Positions 47,797-57,118 are shown, counted from the first letter of the stretch. The stretch is DNA of 64,000 nt from Gammaproteobacteria bacterium (GCA_030427085.1 JAUHXH010000001.1:62001-126000); one strand, 5' to 3'. Notes: generated from the letters alone by a model not told the origin. Translations and numbers: made by a program.

Positions 47797-47863
47797 CAGG
47801 TGCAAGTTCCTTTTTGAATGTCGGGCAGTCGAAGTCTTTAAAAAGCCAGCTGTTATGTATTGA

Positions 47864-48418
47864 TTAAAGTACCTGATAGAAGCGCAATATCACGCTATTT
47901 GCGCGGCGCATGCCGGTCGAAATAATAACGGCTTTGTTCAGCCAGGCGTATTCGCTGGTGTTGTCCACTTCGAGTTTTGCACTGGTGCGCATGTAGTACT
48001 CGGACGGGGGCACATCTTCACCCTTGGCCAGTCGTGCCAACACATCGGGTGCTGCGGTGCGTACGCCCGTGTTTTCAACGTAGATGATGACACCGTCGCT
48101 CGTTTTGAGGCTGTAGTTGGCGACCAGGTCGGCGGTGCCATCGGCGCGAACCGTCTGCCAGTCGGCGCCGCCCGGTAAAACCTCTCCTTTGATTCGCGGA
48201 CCTTCGAAGTGGCCGCCGTTGATGCCGATAATTCGACGTTTCCCATAATGGGTTTGCCCCACTTCGCGCGGTGGATCCAGCGTTACCGTCGCCTCAAACA
48301 GGAAGGCCAGCTCCGGCTTGGCGAGTGTTGCCTGTTCCGCATTGGCAGGCGAAACCGTCATCGCGAGCAACAACAGTGGTCCATAGAAAGGAGGGAGGTA
48401 TGAGCGAAGTAATTGCAT
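47864..48418 (-). CDS. Exported DUF3237 protein
   Basis: 184 residues with a signal peptide (FYGPLLLLAMTVSPANAEQ) and one DUF3237 beta-barrel (about residues 37-175). It has ELAFLFEATVTLDPPREVG, GKRRIIGINGGHFEGPRIKGEVLPGGADWQ and LKTSDGVIIYVENTGVR, ending NSVILRFYQVL. The function of the family is unknown; many members are cytosolic, so an exported copy is notable. It probably belongs to one transcript with the esterase-like gene upstream (18 bases) and the SGNH hydrolase downstream. Confidence 0.82.
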   Translation of the reverse strand: MQLLRSYLPPFYGPLLLLAMTVSPANAEQATLAKPELAFLFEATVTLDPPREVGQTHYGKRRIIGINGGHFEGPRIKGEVLPGGADWQTVRADGTADLVANYSLKTSDGVIIYVENTGVRTAAPDVLARLAKGEDVPPSEYYMRTSAKLEVDNTSEYAWLNKAVIISTGMRRANSVILRFYQVL

Positions 48419-48436
48419 GACAGTGAGCGTCCTTGT

Positions 48437-49387
48437 TCAGTTTCGGGAGTGGTCGGAGAAAAACGACCAGATTACATCGGTTGCGTTGATGGTTGTGCTG
48501 GGGCGATCGCCGTGGATACTGCCTTTTTTACCGCCGGGCCAGGCGTGGGCATTGTCCTTCACCAGGTAAAGTTCCACCGCGCTGTTCTCGGGGCATTGGT
48601 AACGCAACACGGCCAGTTCGCCACTATTGTCTCTGTTGGCTCGTTTCTTACACTGATTAGCGTCTGCCCAGAACCTGGCCTGGTCAAGGGCTGAAACGAT
48701 GGGAGTGCCGTCCCATTCATCCGCGAACCGGCCGCCTGGTGGGCCGCCTTTAACGGGCACGGATTCGTCGAGCACGCCGTTGATCATGATTGCCGAGACC
48801 GGCTGAGCAGGTGCCGACTCATCGCCGAACAGTCCGGATACCACAGGGGCGATAGCAGCGAAGCGATCGGACAATTCAATCCCCAAGCGATGGCTCATCA
48901 TGCCGCCATTGGACATGCCGGTAACGTAGATCCGGCTCGGGTCGATGGGGTACTCCGCCAGCAGCTCATCCAGCAGGGCGCTAATAAAGGCCACGTCATC
49001 CACCTGCTTGTCCATCGCAAGACCGCAACAATGGCCTGCATTCCAGGTCAGCACGCGCCGCTTGAGTCGGCCGGAACCATCGGGATAAGCAACGATGAAG
49101 CCCTCGGCTTTGGCCTTGGCGGTGAAGCCCGTCATTTTTTCAGCCCCTGCGCCGTTGCCCCCACCACCGTGAAGTACCAGCACCAAAGGAATTTTTGAAT
49201 TGCGTTTGAGTGCGCGCTCTGGAATTCGCAGCAGATAGCTGCGTTTTGTACCGTCTACCTGCAGGCTGTTCCTACCGTCACCAGGGCCGGCATGGACGAC
49301 GGTGGTCGGTAGCAGTGCAATGAATAGGGAGAGAACGAGACCTGTGTACAAGCGCGAGAGATATGAGTTCTTCGAACAGGCATTCAT
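48437..49387 (-). CDS. Exported polyhydroxybutyrate depolymerase/feruloyl esterase-like hydrolase
   Basis: 316 residues with a signal peptide (TGLVLSLFIALLPTTVVHA). It is an LpqC/Esterase_PHB-type alpha/beta hydrolase: oxyanion region PLVLVLHGGGGNGAGAE, AYPDGSGRLKRRVLTWNAGHCCG, catalytic Ser in IYVTGMSNGGMMSH (GxSxG), Asp in INGVLDESVPVKGG, and His in NAHAWPGG. The paired cysteines in GHCCG and the W-AG-CC motif are typical of this family. It acts on hydroxyalkanoate or phenolic esters; the exact substrate is unknown. ATG 49387 is chosen because GGAG lies upstream and the signal peptide follows; the frame extends to 49468. It is first of a probable operon. Confidence 0.82.
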   Translation of the reverse strand: MNACSKNSYLSRLYTGLVLSLFIALLPTTVVHAGPGDGRNSLQVDGTKRSYLLRIPERALKRNSKIPLVLVLHGGGGNGAGAEKMTGFTAKAKAEGFIVAYPDGSGRLKRRVLTWNAGHCCGLAMDKQVDDVAFISALLDELLAEYPIDPSRIYVTGMSNGGMMSHRLGIELSDRFAAIAPVVSGLFGDESAPAQPVSAIMINGVLDESVPVKGGPPGGRFADEWDGTPIVSALDQARFWADANQCKKRANRDNSGELAVLRYQCPENSAVELYLVKDNAHAWPGGKKGSIHGDRPSTTINATDVIWSFFSDHSRN

Positions 49388-49490
49388 TTGCTCTTTCTCC
49401 AAAAGCAAGTGGCGATCACGAACCAAAACCGAGACCGTAATGTAAGTGATCAGGGCAGGGTGGTCCACACAGGCTGGGCGTGACCGGACT

Positions 49491-49538
49491 GGTGTCCGTA
49501 AGTCAGTGCAGGGGACACCGGACGCTCAGATCGGACAC
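49491..49538. promoter_or_regulatory. Candidate activator-binding repeats upstream of the sigma-54 promoter
   Basis: GGTGTCC (49491-49497) and GGACACC (49513-49519) form a 7-bp inverted pair. CGGACAC follows at 49532-49538, and another TGTCCG lies at 49603-49608 nearer the promoter. At 75-120 bases before the -24 box they are placed like enhancer sites for the sigma-54 activator encoded downstream. Inference from position and symmetry. Confidence 0.4.
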
Positions 49539-49610
49539 TTGAAAATACCCCGCTGTACTGAATTCTTGGAAAGGCCAATAAAAACAGCGTGTTGCAGGGC
49601 TTGTCCGTAT

Positions 49611-49626
49611 TGGCACGGTGTTTGCT
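49611..49626 (+). promoter_or_regulatory. Sigma-54 (-24/-12) promoter
   Basis: TGGCACGGTGTTTGCT matches the consensus TGGCACG-N4-TTGCW at every defined position, with GG and GC exactly 12 bases apart. It lies 115 bases before the adaptor start and the operon itself encodes a sigma-54 activator, which makes a chance match unlikely. Confidence 0.8.
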
Positions 49627-49740
49627 CACTCCATAGGCAATGACTGAAAAGTGTCCTGATACGGTGATGGTGCTATGAAACACGCTCGCGTCGTATTGGT
49701 GAAACAAACCGACCAACCACCCAAAGCGATACCACGCAAT

Positions 49741-51021
49741 ATGATCAGAGATACCTCGGGGCAAGACGTTGAACTCACGCCAACTGCAGTGTGGGCACGA
49801 CCCGGTGTGTTGGGTCGTGTCACGCTCGCTCTGGTGCTGGTCCTGTTTCTGGTCTGGGGTTTGTTCAGTTGGCGCAGCTCCAACGCGGTCGATGCCACAC
49901 TGCCCCTGTCGCGAGTGAGCGTAGCGGCGGTGGAGCGCGGTGACCTGGTGCGCGATCTGGTGGTTCAGGGCAAGGTGGTCGCCGCCAACAGTCCCACCTT
50001 GTTCAGCCCGGCGCAGGGCATCGTAAAGTTTTCAGTCAACGCCGGTGATTCGGTCACGATGGGACAAGTGCTGGCCGAAGTAGACAGTCCGGAACTTCAA
50101 AACCAGTTGGCCCAGGAAAACGCGCTCTTTAATCAATTAACGGTGGCGCTCGCGCGACAAAAGATCCAGGCCAAGCGGCAGCGCCTGGAAAACACGCAAC
50201 GTGCCGATCTTGCCAGAGTCGACCTCGCGGCTGCCAAACGTGAACTCAAGCGCGCCGAGCAGTCCATGGCGAAGCATGTTATCTCCCAGCTGGATTTCGA
50301 AAAGGCCCTGGATGACCTGGCGCGGGCCGAGCTTGAATTCGAGCAGGCGGTGCAGAACGCTGCGCTTGAAAACGAAGCGCTGGCGTTCGAGACCCAAACA
50401 CTGCAGCTACAGGCGGACCAACAGAAACTGCAATTGGATGAGCTGCAGCGAAAGGTCACCGAGCTGAAAATTCTGTCGCCGGTTAATGGCACCGTCGGCA
50501 GCCTCGCGATTACCCAGCGAGCCGCCGTTGCGGCCAATGCGCCCCTGCTGACTGTGGTTGATCTGACCAGCTTCGAACTGGAAGCCGCCGTCCCTGAAAA
50601 CTATGCAGACAATCTCGGATTAGCCATGGCCGTTGAAATCAATATGGGGGGTGCCATGCTGCCGGGAGAAATTACCGCCATCGCTCCCGAAGTGATCGAC
50701 AACCAGGTGGTAGCCCGGGTGCGCTTCACCGGCGAGCAGCCGCTTAACCTCCGACAAAACCTGCGCTTGACCGCTCGCGTGCTGCTGGAAAACCGGGTCG
50801 ATGTTTTGCTGGTAAAACGCGGTGCTTTCCTGGACCAGGACGGTGGTCGCTTTGCCTGGAAATTAAACAACGAGCAACAGGCGATCAAGGTGCCGATCAC
50901 GGTGGGTGCGTTGGGGATGAAGCAAGTTGAAATCGTTGCCGGCCTGGAAGTGGGCGACCAGATCATTATTTCCGCTGCGGCACAGCTTGATAAAGCCGAG
51001 TTGGTTGCACTCACCGATTAA
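49741..51021 (+). CDS. HlyD/MacA-type periplasmic adaptor of an ABC exporter
   Basis: About 426 residues; a membrane-fusion protein anchored by one helix (VLGRVTLALVLVLFLVWGLFS). Lipoyl halves VVAANSPTLFSPAQGIVKFSVNAGDSVTMGQVLAEVDSP and LKILSPVNGTVGSLAITQRAAV flank a long coiled-coil hairpin (ENALFNQLTVALARQKIQ...DELQRKVTE). A barrel and membrane-proximal domain end in IKVPITVGALGMKQVEIVAGLEVGDQIIIS. The start is set at ATG 49741 because relatives begin with MIRDTS-QD; an in-frame ATG at 49675 is possible. Neither has a strong ribosome binding site. It forms an operon with the ABC ATPase and two permeases and should bridge them to a TolC-like channel encoded elsewhere. Confidence 0.87.
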   Translation: MIRDTSGQDVELTPTAVWARPGVLGRVTLALVLVLFLVWGLFSWRSSNAVDATLPLSRVSVAAVERGDLVRDLVVQGKVVAANSPTLFSPAQGIVKFSVNAGDSVTMGQVLAEVDSPELQNQLAQENALFNQLTVALARQKIQAKRQRLENTQRADLARVDLAAAKRELKRAEQSMAKHVISQLDFEKALDDLARAELEFEQAVQNAALENEALAFETQTLQLQADQQKLQLDELQRKVTELKILSPVNGTVGSLAITQRAAVAANAPLLTVVDLTSFELEAAVPENYADNLGLAMAVEINMGGAMLPGEITAIAPEVIDNQVVARVRFTGEQPLNLRQNLRLTARVLLENRVDVLLVKRGAFLDQDGGRFAWKLNNEQQAIKVPITVGALGMKQVEIVAGLEVGDQIIISAAAQLDKAELVALTD

Positions 51022-51075
51022 CGCAATGGGGAAAACCCCGGAACATTTTTTACAGGACAAAGTAAGGATAAACCC

Positions 51076-51777
51076 ATGTTGAACATGCATAACATTCGCA
51101 AGAGCTATCGCACGGACACTGTGGAAACGCACGCCCTCAGGGACTTTAGCCTGTCAGTCGATGAGGGCGAGTTTGTCTCCGTTACCGGCCCGAGCGGTTC
51201 GGGCAAAACCACCTTTCTCAATATTGCCGGCCTGCTGGAAACACCCACTGGCGGGGAATACCACCTCGATGGCCAGGAAGTCAGCGGATTGTCTGATCGC
51301 GAACGCTCCCGTCTACGTAACGAGAAAATCGGTTTTATCTTTCAGGGCTTCAACCTGATCCCGGATTTGAACCTGTTCGACAACATTGATGTACCGCTGC
51401 GTTATCGCGGTTTCGACAGTAAGGAACGTAAACGACGCATCGAAAAATCCCTTGAACAGGTGGGTTTGTCCGCGCGAGTAAAGCATTTGCCCGCTCAACT
51501 TTCTGGCGGTCAGCAGCAACGTGTTGCGATAGCCCGTGCGCTTGCAGGTGAGCCGCGCTTTCTGCTCGCCGATGAACCTACGGGCAACCTGGACTCGCTG
51601 ATGGCCCGGCAGGTGATGGAACTGCTGGAACTGATCAACCAGGCCGGTACCACCATTGTGATGGTGACCCACGATCCGGATCTGGCGCGGCGGGCCCATC
51701 GCAACATCCAGATTGTCGACGGCCAGGTCTCTGACCTGCGCAACACTATCGGCGCTGAAGAGGCAGCCGTCGCCTGA
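51076..51777 (+). CDS. ABC transporter ATPase (MacB/LolD-type)
   Basis: 233 residues; a cytoplasmic nucleotide-binding subunit. Walker A is GPSGSGKTT, the Q-loop lies in [13 protein letters not shown], the signature is [15 protein letters not shown], Walker B/D-loop is [13 protein letters not shown], and the switch His is in [10 protein letters not shown]. The sequence is typical of the LolD/MacB/FtsE branch that works with FtsX-like permeases in mechanotransmission-type export. It is the second gene of the operon. It would form a complex with the two following permeases and the adaptor. Confidence 0.93.
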   Translation: MLNMHNIRKSYRTDTVETHALRDFSLSVDEGEFVSVTGPSGSGKTTFLNIAGLLETPTGGEYHLDGQEVSGLSDRERSRLRNEKIGFIFQGFNLIPDLNLFDNIDVPLRYRGFDSKERKRRIEKSLEQVGLSARVKHLPAQLSGGQQQRVAIARALAGEPRFLLADEPTGNLDSLMARQVMELLELINQAGTTIVMVTHDPDLARRAHRNIQIVDGQVSDLRNTIGAEEAAVA

Positions 51778-51801
51778 GGGCGGTAGAAAAGGGAGCTTGC
51801 A

Positions 51802-53130
51802 ATGATTGGGTATTACATATCACTCGCCCTGCGCAGCCTGCGGGGCACGCCCATACTGAGTGCGCTGATGGTGGCAGCGATTGCCGTTGGTGTCGGTGCT
51901 TCGATGACCGTATTGACGCTCAACTATATGATGTCCCAGAACGCACTGGCGCATAAGAACGACGTACTCTACGCGGTGCAACTGGACAGTTGGGATCCAA
52001 ATCAGACCTTCAACCGCGGTGATGGCGGGAATGACATCCCCCTGCAATTGACCTATCAGGACGCTACCGCGTTGCTGCGTTCCGATATTCCCGCGCGACA
52101 GGTGGCCATGCATCGCTATGGGTTTACGGTGACACTGGAGGACTCTGAAGCCAGGCCGTTTACCGCCGAGACCCGCGTCAGCACGCGGGACTTTTTCGCT
52201 TTGTTTGATGTGCCCTTTATCTATGGGGGAACCTGGGCGGAAGATGCGGATCTGTCCCCCGAGCAACTCGTGGTGCTGAGCAAGGCAACCAACGATCGCC
52301 TGTTCGGGGGTGCGGATAGCGTCGGGCAAATCGTCAACCTGAATGGCGAGCCGTTCACTGTGGTTGGTGTTATCGATAACTGGAATCCATCTCCCAAAAT
52401 CTATGATCTCAATAACAACCCCTTCGCCGACTCTGAAGAATTGTTCATTCCCTTTGGATTACACCGGCGCTTCGAAATGGTCAGTTGGGGTAACACCAAT
52501 GGATGGAGTGCCGGCGACAATGGCTACGAAGGCTATGAGGCACGCCTGTTCGGCGAAAGTGTGTGGATCCAGTATTGGGTGGAACTGAATTCTGCGGAGC
52601 AGAAATCGCAGTACGACGAATTTTTGACCGGGTATATCCGCCAGCAGAAGGAGCAGGGTCGCTTTCCACGACCGCTCAAGTTCGCATTGACGCCGCCGTC
52701 CGAATGGTTGGTGCTCAATGATGTATTGGAGGATGACAACCGCGTGCTGGGTTGGGTGTCGCTCGCATTCCTGCTGGTTTGTGTGGTGAATGCGATTGCC
52801 CTGTTGTTGGCCAAGTTTCTCCGTAAAGCGCCCGAGGCTGGCGTGCGCCGCGCACTCGGTGCCAGTCGCCACGCAATCTTCATGCAGCATTTGATTGAGA
52901 GTATGTGTATCGGTGTTCTGGGTGGCCTGTTTGGGATTGTCCTGGCGTTGATTGGCCTGAGCGGAATCCGCGCGCTGACGCTGGGCATCGCCGATCGAAT
53001 TGCTTCAATGGACTGGCTGATGATGTTGGCGGCGATTGTGCTGGCTATCCTGGCCAGTCTGCTGGCCGGCATTTACCCGGCGTGGCGCATCAGTCGTACC
53101 AATCCCTCTGTTTATCTCAAGTCCCAATAG
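51802..53130 (+). CDS. FtsX-like ABC permease (MacB type), first of two
   Basis: 442 residues with the four-helix MacB topology. TM1 lies near the N-terminus ([26 protein letters not shown]). A large periplasmic MacB_PCD domain of about 230 residues includes [17 protein letters not shown] and [17 protein letters not shown]. Three C-terminal helices hold the FtsX core ([49 protein letters not shown]). GGGAG precedes the ATG. It probably pairs with the next gene as a heterodimer, since a single ATPase serves two different permeases. Confidence 0.9.
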   Translation: MIGYYISLALRSLRGTPILSALMVAAIAVGVGASMTVLTLNYMMSQNALAHKNDVLYAVQLDSWDPNQTFNRGDGGNDIPLQLTYQDATALLRSDIPARQVAMHRYGFTVTLEDSEARPFTAETRVSTRDFFALFDVPFIYGGTWAEDADLSPEQLVVLSKATNDRLFGGADSVGQIVNLNGEPFTVVGVIDNWNPSPKIYDLNNNPFADSEELFIPFGLHRRFEMVSWGNTNGWSAGDNGYEGYEARLFGESVWIQYWVELNSAEQKSQYDEFLTGYIRQQKEQGRFPRPLKFALTPPSEWLVLNDVLEDDNRVLGWVSLAFLLVCVVNAIALLLAKFLRKAPEAGVRRALGASRHAIFMQHLIESMCIGVLGGLFGIVLALIGLSGIRALTLGIADRIASMDWLMMLAAIVLAILASLLAGIYPAWRISRTNPSVYLKSQ

Positions 53131-53151
53131 GGCGCGTGCAAGGAGTCTCAG

Positions 53152-54360
53152 ATGCTGGAACTAAAACCCATGTTGTCTGCGCTATGGCGCAATAAGGTAG
53201 CGGCCCTGTTGATTGCACTGCAACTGGCGCTAACACTCGCTATTGTCAGCAACGCCACCGTCATCGTGATGGAGCGGATTGATAAAATGGCCCGGCCTAC
53301 GGGGATGGATCTCGAGAACATTTTTTCGGTGACCTTCAAGCCCGTTGATAACAACTATGACATGGCCGGTGCTATGCAGGCCGATCTCGATTTGATTCGT
53401 TCACTGCCAGGTGTCATCGACGCCTCCGTCACCCATCAGATACCCTTGTCTGGCTCGGGGTCGGCGTCGGGTTACTACACAGAACCGAACCAGGTCGTGG
53501 GCAGCTTTACGGCGAACTACTACCAAACCGATCCGCATTTCATCGAGGCACTCGGCTTGAATCTGGTGGAGGGGCGTAACTTTCTCGACAACGAGATGTA
53601 CACCATAGGGCAGAACGATCGTCACAACCCCGCGGTGGTCATTGTTACCAAGCGGTTTGCCGAACGGGTTTTCCCTGATGAAAGCGCGGTGGGTAAATTC
53701 CTCTATGCGGGTGCTGATGATCATCCCACTCAGATCATCGGGGTGATAGAGCGCCACCTGGGTGCGTGGCCGGGTTGGTCGTTAGGGGGTAATGCGGTAT
53801 TTGTTCCGCTGTTTGTGACGAACAAGCAGGCTCACTATGTGGTTCGAACGGAGTCGGGGCAACGGGATGCGTTGTTGAAGCAGGTGGAGGCTCAACTGGC
53901 TGAACGCGATCCGGAGCGGGTTATCAAACTGGCCACTCTGTCCGAGCAACTCGCGGAGAGCTATGTGGGTGATAACCTCATGGTTAAGGTGTTGACTGTT
54001 GTGATCGCATTGTTAACGCTGATCGTTGCACTGGGTATTGTCGGCCTGACTTTTTTCTGGATCAACCAGCGAACCAAGCAAATCGGCGTTCGTCGTGCGC
54101 TGGGTGCCACCCGTGCCAACATCAGCCGGTACTTCCTGGTGGAAAATTCCATGATTGCCGGTAGTGGTTTGTTACTTGGGGCCGCGGGTGCCACCACCAT
54201 CAACGAAATTTTGGTGCGTGACTTGTCCCAGCCGGTTCTGCCGTTATCGTTGCTGTTCCTTTGTGCGCTACTATTGCTGTCTGTCAGTTTGGTCGCAGCA
54301 TTGTCTCCCGCTATGCGGGCGGCAAATATCTCGCCGGCAGTGGCCACGCGCAGCGTTTAG
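53152..54360 (+). CDS. FtsX-like ABC permease (MacB type), second of two
   Basis: 402 residues with the same plan as the preceding permease: TM1 (KVAALLIALQLALTLAIVSNATVIV), a periplasmic domain with FIEALGLNLVEGRNFLDNEM and VTKRFAERVFPDESAVGKFL, and three C-terminal helices with the coupling segment [32 protein letters not shown]. The two permeases differ clearly in sequence, so this is not a recent duplication. Such sets (adaptor, ATPase, two FtsX permeases) are typically built to export peptides, lipoproteins or antibiotics, or to relieve envelope stress; the cargo is unknown. A start at 53152 follows AAGGAG. Confidence 0.9.
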   Translation: MLELKPMLSALWRNKVAALLIALQLALTLAIVSNATVIVMERIDKMARPTGMDLENIFSVTFKPVDNNYDMAGAMQADLDLIRSLPGVIDASVTHQIPLSGSGSASGYYTEPNQVVGSFTANYYQTDPHFIEALGLNLVEGRNFLDNEMYTIGQNDRHNPAVVIVTKRFAERVFPDESAVGKFLYAGADDHPTQIIGVIERHLGAWPGWSLGGNAVFVPLFVTNKQAHYVVRTESGQRDALLKQVEAQLAERDPERVIKLATLSEQLAESYVGDNLMVKVLTVVIALLTLIVALGIVGLTFFWINQRTKQIGVRRALGATRANISRYFLVENSMIAGSGLLLGAAGATTINEILVRDLSQPVLPLSLLFLCALLLLSVSLVAALSPAMRAANISPAVATRSV

Positions 54361-54385
54361 CACGGCATGTTTCAGGGAAGGGGTT

Positions 54386-55732
54386 TTGGATAAAGTACTG
54401 GTCATAGACGATAACCCGAGTATTAGCACTGCATTGTCGTTGCTGTTATCCCTGCACGGCATCGAAACGCTGAATGCGGTTACGCCCCAGGCTGGACTGC
54501 AAATATTGCAGGACAATCCAGACCTGGGCCTGGTGATCCAGGATATGAACTTTTCCGCCGATACGACTTCGGGAGAAGAGGGTAAGGCCCTGTTTTATGC
54601 CCTGCGGGAGATCCAGGCGGACATTCCGGTGATCCTGCTGACTGCCTGGACCCAACTCGAAATGGCCGTGGAACTGGTGAAGGCTGGCGCGGCGGATTAT
54701 GTGGGGAAGCCGTGGGATGACAACAAGCTCGTCGCTACCATAAAAAACCTGTTGGAGCTCAGGGAACTACAGCAGCAGCAACGGGTTTCTCAGGCGCGCG
54801 AGCAGCAGGCCCGCAAGCAATTACAGCAACACTTCGACTTGCAGGGGATCGTTTATCGCAGCAGCAGTGTGCAAACGGTGCTGGAAATGGCAACCCAGGT
54901 TGCCCACTCCGACGTGCCGGTGTTGATAACGGGCCCAAGCGGTGCCGGCAAGGAGAAGATCGCCGACATCGTACAGGCCAACTCCAGTGTCAGGGATGGT
55001 CCCTATCTAAAGGTGAATGTGGGCGCGCTACCTGAGGACTTGATGGAGGCTGAACTGTTCGGCGCGGAGGCGGGGGCCTACACGGGGGCCGGCAACAAGG
55101 TGCGCCAGGGTCGCTTTGAGGCAGCCGACGGAGGCACACTCTTTCTCGACGAGATCGGCGAGCTGTCGGCCAGTGGGCAGGTGAAGTTGTTACGGGTATT
55201 ACAAACCGGGGAATTTCAGCGTCTGGGCAGTAGCAAAACGCAGGTGGTTAAAGTGCGCGTGATCAGCGCTACCAATAGCAACCTGCCCCAGCAAATTAGC
55301 GAGGGCGGTTTCCGGCAGGACCTTTTTTACCGGCTCAATGTCATTGAGCTAAAGCTGGCGCCACTCAGCCAGCGCACTGAAGATGTACTCCCTCTCGCGC
55401 GCGCTTTCCTCGCTCCCCTGGGCAAGCAGCTCAGTCCGGAGGCGCAACGGCGTATGGTGGACTATCCCTGGCCCGGCAATGTGCGGGAGCTACAAAATGT
55501 GATGCAGCGTGCTGCCGTGCTGGCCCGGAGCGACGTTATCGAAGTGGAGTCACTGGCCCTGCCCGCCAGCGCACCGTCGAAACTGCCTGACCACGTGTTT
55601 GAACCCAGTCGGGAGTTGCTGGAGCAAACACTGGCCAGCTGCGACGGTGTGATCGCCCAGGCGGCTCGTGAACTGGGTTTGAGTCGGCAGGCGTTGTACC
55701 GGCGCCTGGATAAGCACGGTATCGCCTACTGA
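54386..55732 (+). CDS. Sigma-54-dependent response regulator (NtrC family)
   Basis: 448 residues. The receiver domain has DD near the N-terminus (VLVIDDNPSI), phosphoacceptor Asp in LVIQDMNF, Thr in LLTAW and Lys in VGKPW. The AAA+ domain follows, with Walker A GPSGAGKE, the sigma-54 contact loop GAYTGA (usually GAFTGA), Walker B GGTLFLDEIGEL and the R-finger region FRQDLFYRLNV. A Fis-type HTH closes it (IAQAARELGLSRQALYRRLDKHGI). The start is TTG 54386 behind AAGGGG, right after the permease stop; the frame stays open upstream inside the permease gene. The kinase gene overlaps its stop by one base. It likely activates the sigma-54 promoter in front of its own operon. Confidence 0.9.
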   Translation: MDKVLVIDDNPSISTALSLLLSLHGIETLNAVTPQAGLQILQDNPDLGLVIQDMNFSADTTSGEEGKALFYALREIQADIPVILLTAWTQLEMAVELVKAGAADYVGKPWDDNKLVATIKNLLELRELQQQQRVSQAREQQARKQLQQHFDLQGIVYRSSSVQTVLEMATQVAHSDVPVLITGPSGAGKEKIADIVQANSSVRDGPYLKVNVGALPEDLMEAELFGAEAGAYTGAGNKVRQGRFEAADGGTLFLDEIGELSASGQVKLLRVLQTGEFQRLGSSKTQVVKVRVISATNSNLPQQISEGGFRQDLFYRLNVIELKLAPLSQRTEDVLPLARAFLAPLGKQLSPEAQRRMVDYPWPGNVRELQNVMQRAAVLARSDVIEVESLALPASAPSKLPDHVFEPSRELLEQTLASCDGVIAQAARELGLSRQALYRRLDKHGIAY

Positions 55733-57039
55733 TGCCTTGGCAGGGCTCTATCGAAGGGAAAATCTTCTTCACTGCCTTCTTTGCGGTAGCAGTTGGTACC
55801 GCAGCTCCTTTCCTGTTGCTCCAGTTCGGTGTCAGTGCATGGTTTGCCTGGAGTGCTGGCCTGTTGCTGGCACTGGCCATCCTGTGGCTGCTGCTGCGCC
55901 CATGGACGCGACAATTGGGCCGCGCGCTGGATAGTCTGCAAGGCGGATTGCTCAATTTTCGCGACGGTGATTTTTCCATTTCACTCGCATTGAACAGCAC
56001 CGATCAACTGGGTGAGTTGGCAGCCCTCTACAACGAGGTCGGTGACATTCTGCGCCGGGAACGGGCACACATTCATCAGCGTGAACTGTTGCTGGACACG
56101 GTGATCCAGAGTTCCCCACTCGCGCTGCTGTTGGTGGATGATAGTTCGCATGTGATTTACGCCAACGCGGCAGCGCGCCATTTACTCCATGGCGGCAAAC
56201 CCGTGCAGGGCCACATACTTTCACACATCCTGCGCCAGGCCCCGCCGGAAGTCGCTCAAGCCATCGAGCTGGAACGCAATGGCCTGATCAGCTTCACCGA
56301 CGATGCGGGCCCGCATACTCTTCATATCACCCACAGCACCTTCGTGCTCAATGCCCATCGCCACCGCCTGATCCTCACACGTGAGATGACGCGCGAGCTC
56401 ACGCGCGCCGAAGTGGAGGTGTGGAAGAAAGTGATTCGAGTGATCAGCCACGAGTTGAACAACTCATTGGCGCCGATTTCTTCCATGGCGTATAGCGGGA
56501 AAAAGCTGTCTGAACAGCTGCAGTCCGATCAGTTAGCGCAGGTCTTCGACATCATCGCCGAGCGTTGCCAACACCTGACGGAGTTTACTCAGGGCTATGC
56601 CCGGTTCGCGAAGCTCCCCGTCCCCGTCTGCGAAACCGTTTCCTGGGAGCGTTTGGTAGCGGGCTTGCAGGTACTACAACCCTTCCAGCTGGGCGGTACC
56701 CTGCCAGAGCGAGACGGCTATTTCGATCCCGCGCAGATTGAGCAGGCCCTGCTCAATTTGTTGAAAAATGCCGCGGAGGCGGGCAGCGCTGAGGGCGACA
56801 TCAGCCTGCAAGTGGAATGCGATGCCCATGGACAGTTACTCACCGTTAGCGACCGCGGTGCCGGTATGAGCGAGAAGGTATTGCAGCAAGCCCTGCTGCC
56901 CTTTTATTCCACCAAGCCCCAGGGTGTGGGCCTCGGGCTGGCGCTGTGCCGGGAAATTGTTGAAGCGCACGATGGCCAGATTCGTCTTCACGCGCGTAGC
57001 GATGGGGGATTGCGCGTCAGTTTGTGGCTCCCCTGGTGA
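55732..57039 (+). CDS. Sensor histidine kinase (NtrY-like) of the exporter operon
   Basis: 435 residues. Two N-terminal helices (FFTAFFAVAVGTAAPFLLLQF and AWSAGLLLALAILWLLLRPW) have almost no periplasmic loop, so sensing is probably within the membrane or by the PAS-like domain (LLLDTVIQSSPLALLLVDDSSHVIYANAAARHLL). The H-box is VIRVISHELNNSLAPISSMAYSG. The ATPase domain has the N-box QALLNLLKNAAEAG, G1 VSDRGAGM and G2 GVGLGLALCREIVEAHDG. It overlaps the response regulator stop (TGATG), so it is the cognate kinase. Short-loop kinases linked to ABC exporters often detect the exporter's substrate or envelope damage; that link is inferred. Confidence 0.9.
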   Translation: MPWQGSIEGKIFFTAFFAVAVGTAAPFLLLQFGVSAWFAWSAGLLLALAILWLLLRPWTRQLGRALDSLQGGLLNFRDGDFSISLALNSTDQLGELAALYNEVGDILRRERAHIHQRELLLDTVIQSSPLALLLVDDSSHVIYANAAARHLLHGGKPVQGHILSHILRQAPPEVAQAIELERNGLISFTDDAGPHTLHITHSTFVLNAHRHRLILTREMTRELTRAEVEVWKKVIRVISHELNNSLAPISSMAYSGKKLSEQLQSDQLAQVFDIIAERCQHLTEFTQGYARFAKLPVPVCETVSWERLVAGLQVLQPFQLGGTLPERDGYFDPAQIEQALLNLLKNAAEAGSAEGDISLQVECDAHGQLLTVSDRGAGMSEKVLQQALLPFYSTKPQGVGLGLALCREIVEAHDGQIRLHARSDGGLRVSLWLPW

Positions 57040-57118
57040 GCGCATTACAGCGCAGCTGATATCTGCTAAGTTTGAGGGTGTTCTTTCCTAGGAAACCTCG
57101 CCAGCGGAGCGATACAGC

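Larger units (their letters stand above)
49388..49740. other. Divergent promoter region between esterase and ABC exporter operons
   Basis: About 350 bases holding a sigma-54-type promoter for the rightward operon and several TGTCC/GGACA repeats (separate entries). No gene is recognised in it, apart from a possible longer start (49675) of the adaptor. Confidence 0.6.

Noticed and set aside
54155-54385. N-terminal extension of the sigma-54 regulator into the permease gene
   Set aside because: The extension is the permease gene read out of frame; a TTG with AAGGGG at 54386 starts exactly at the receiver domain.
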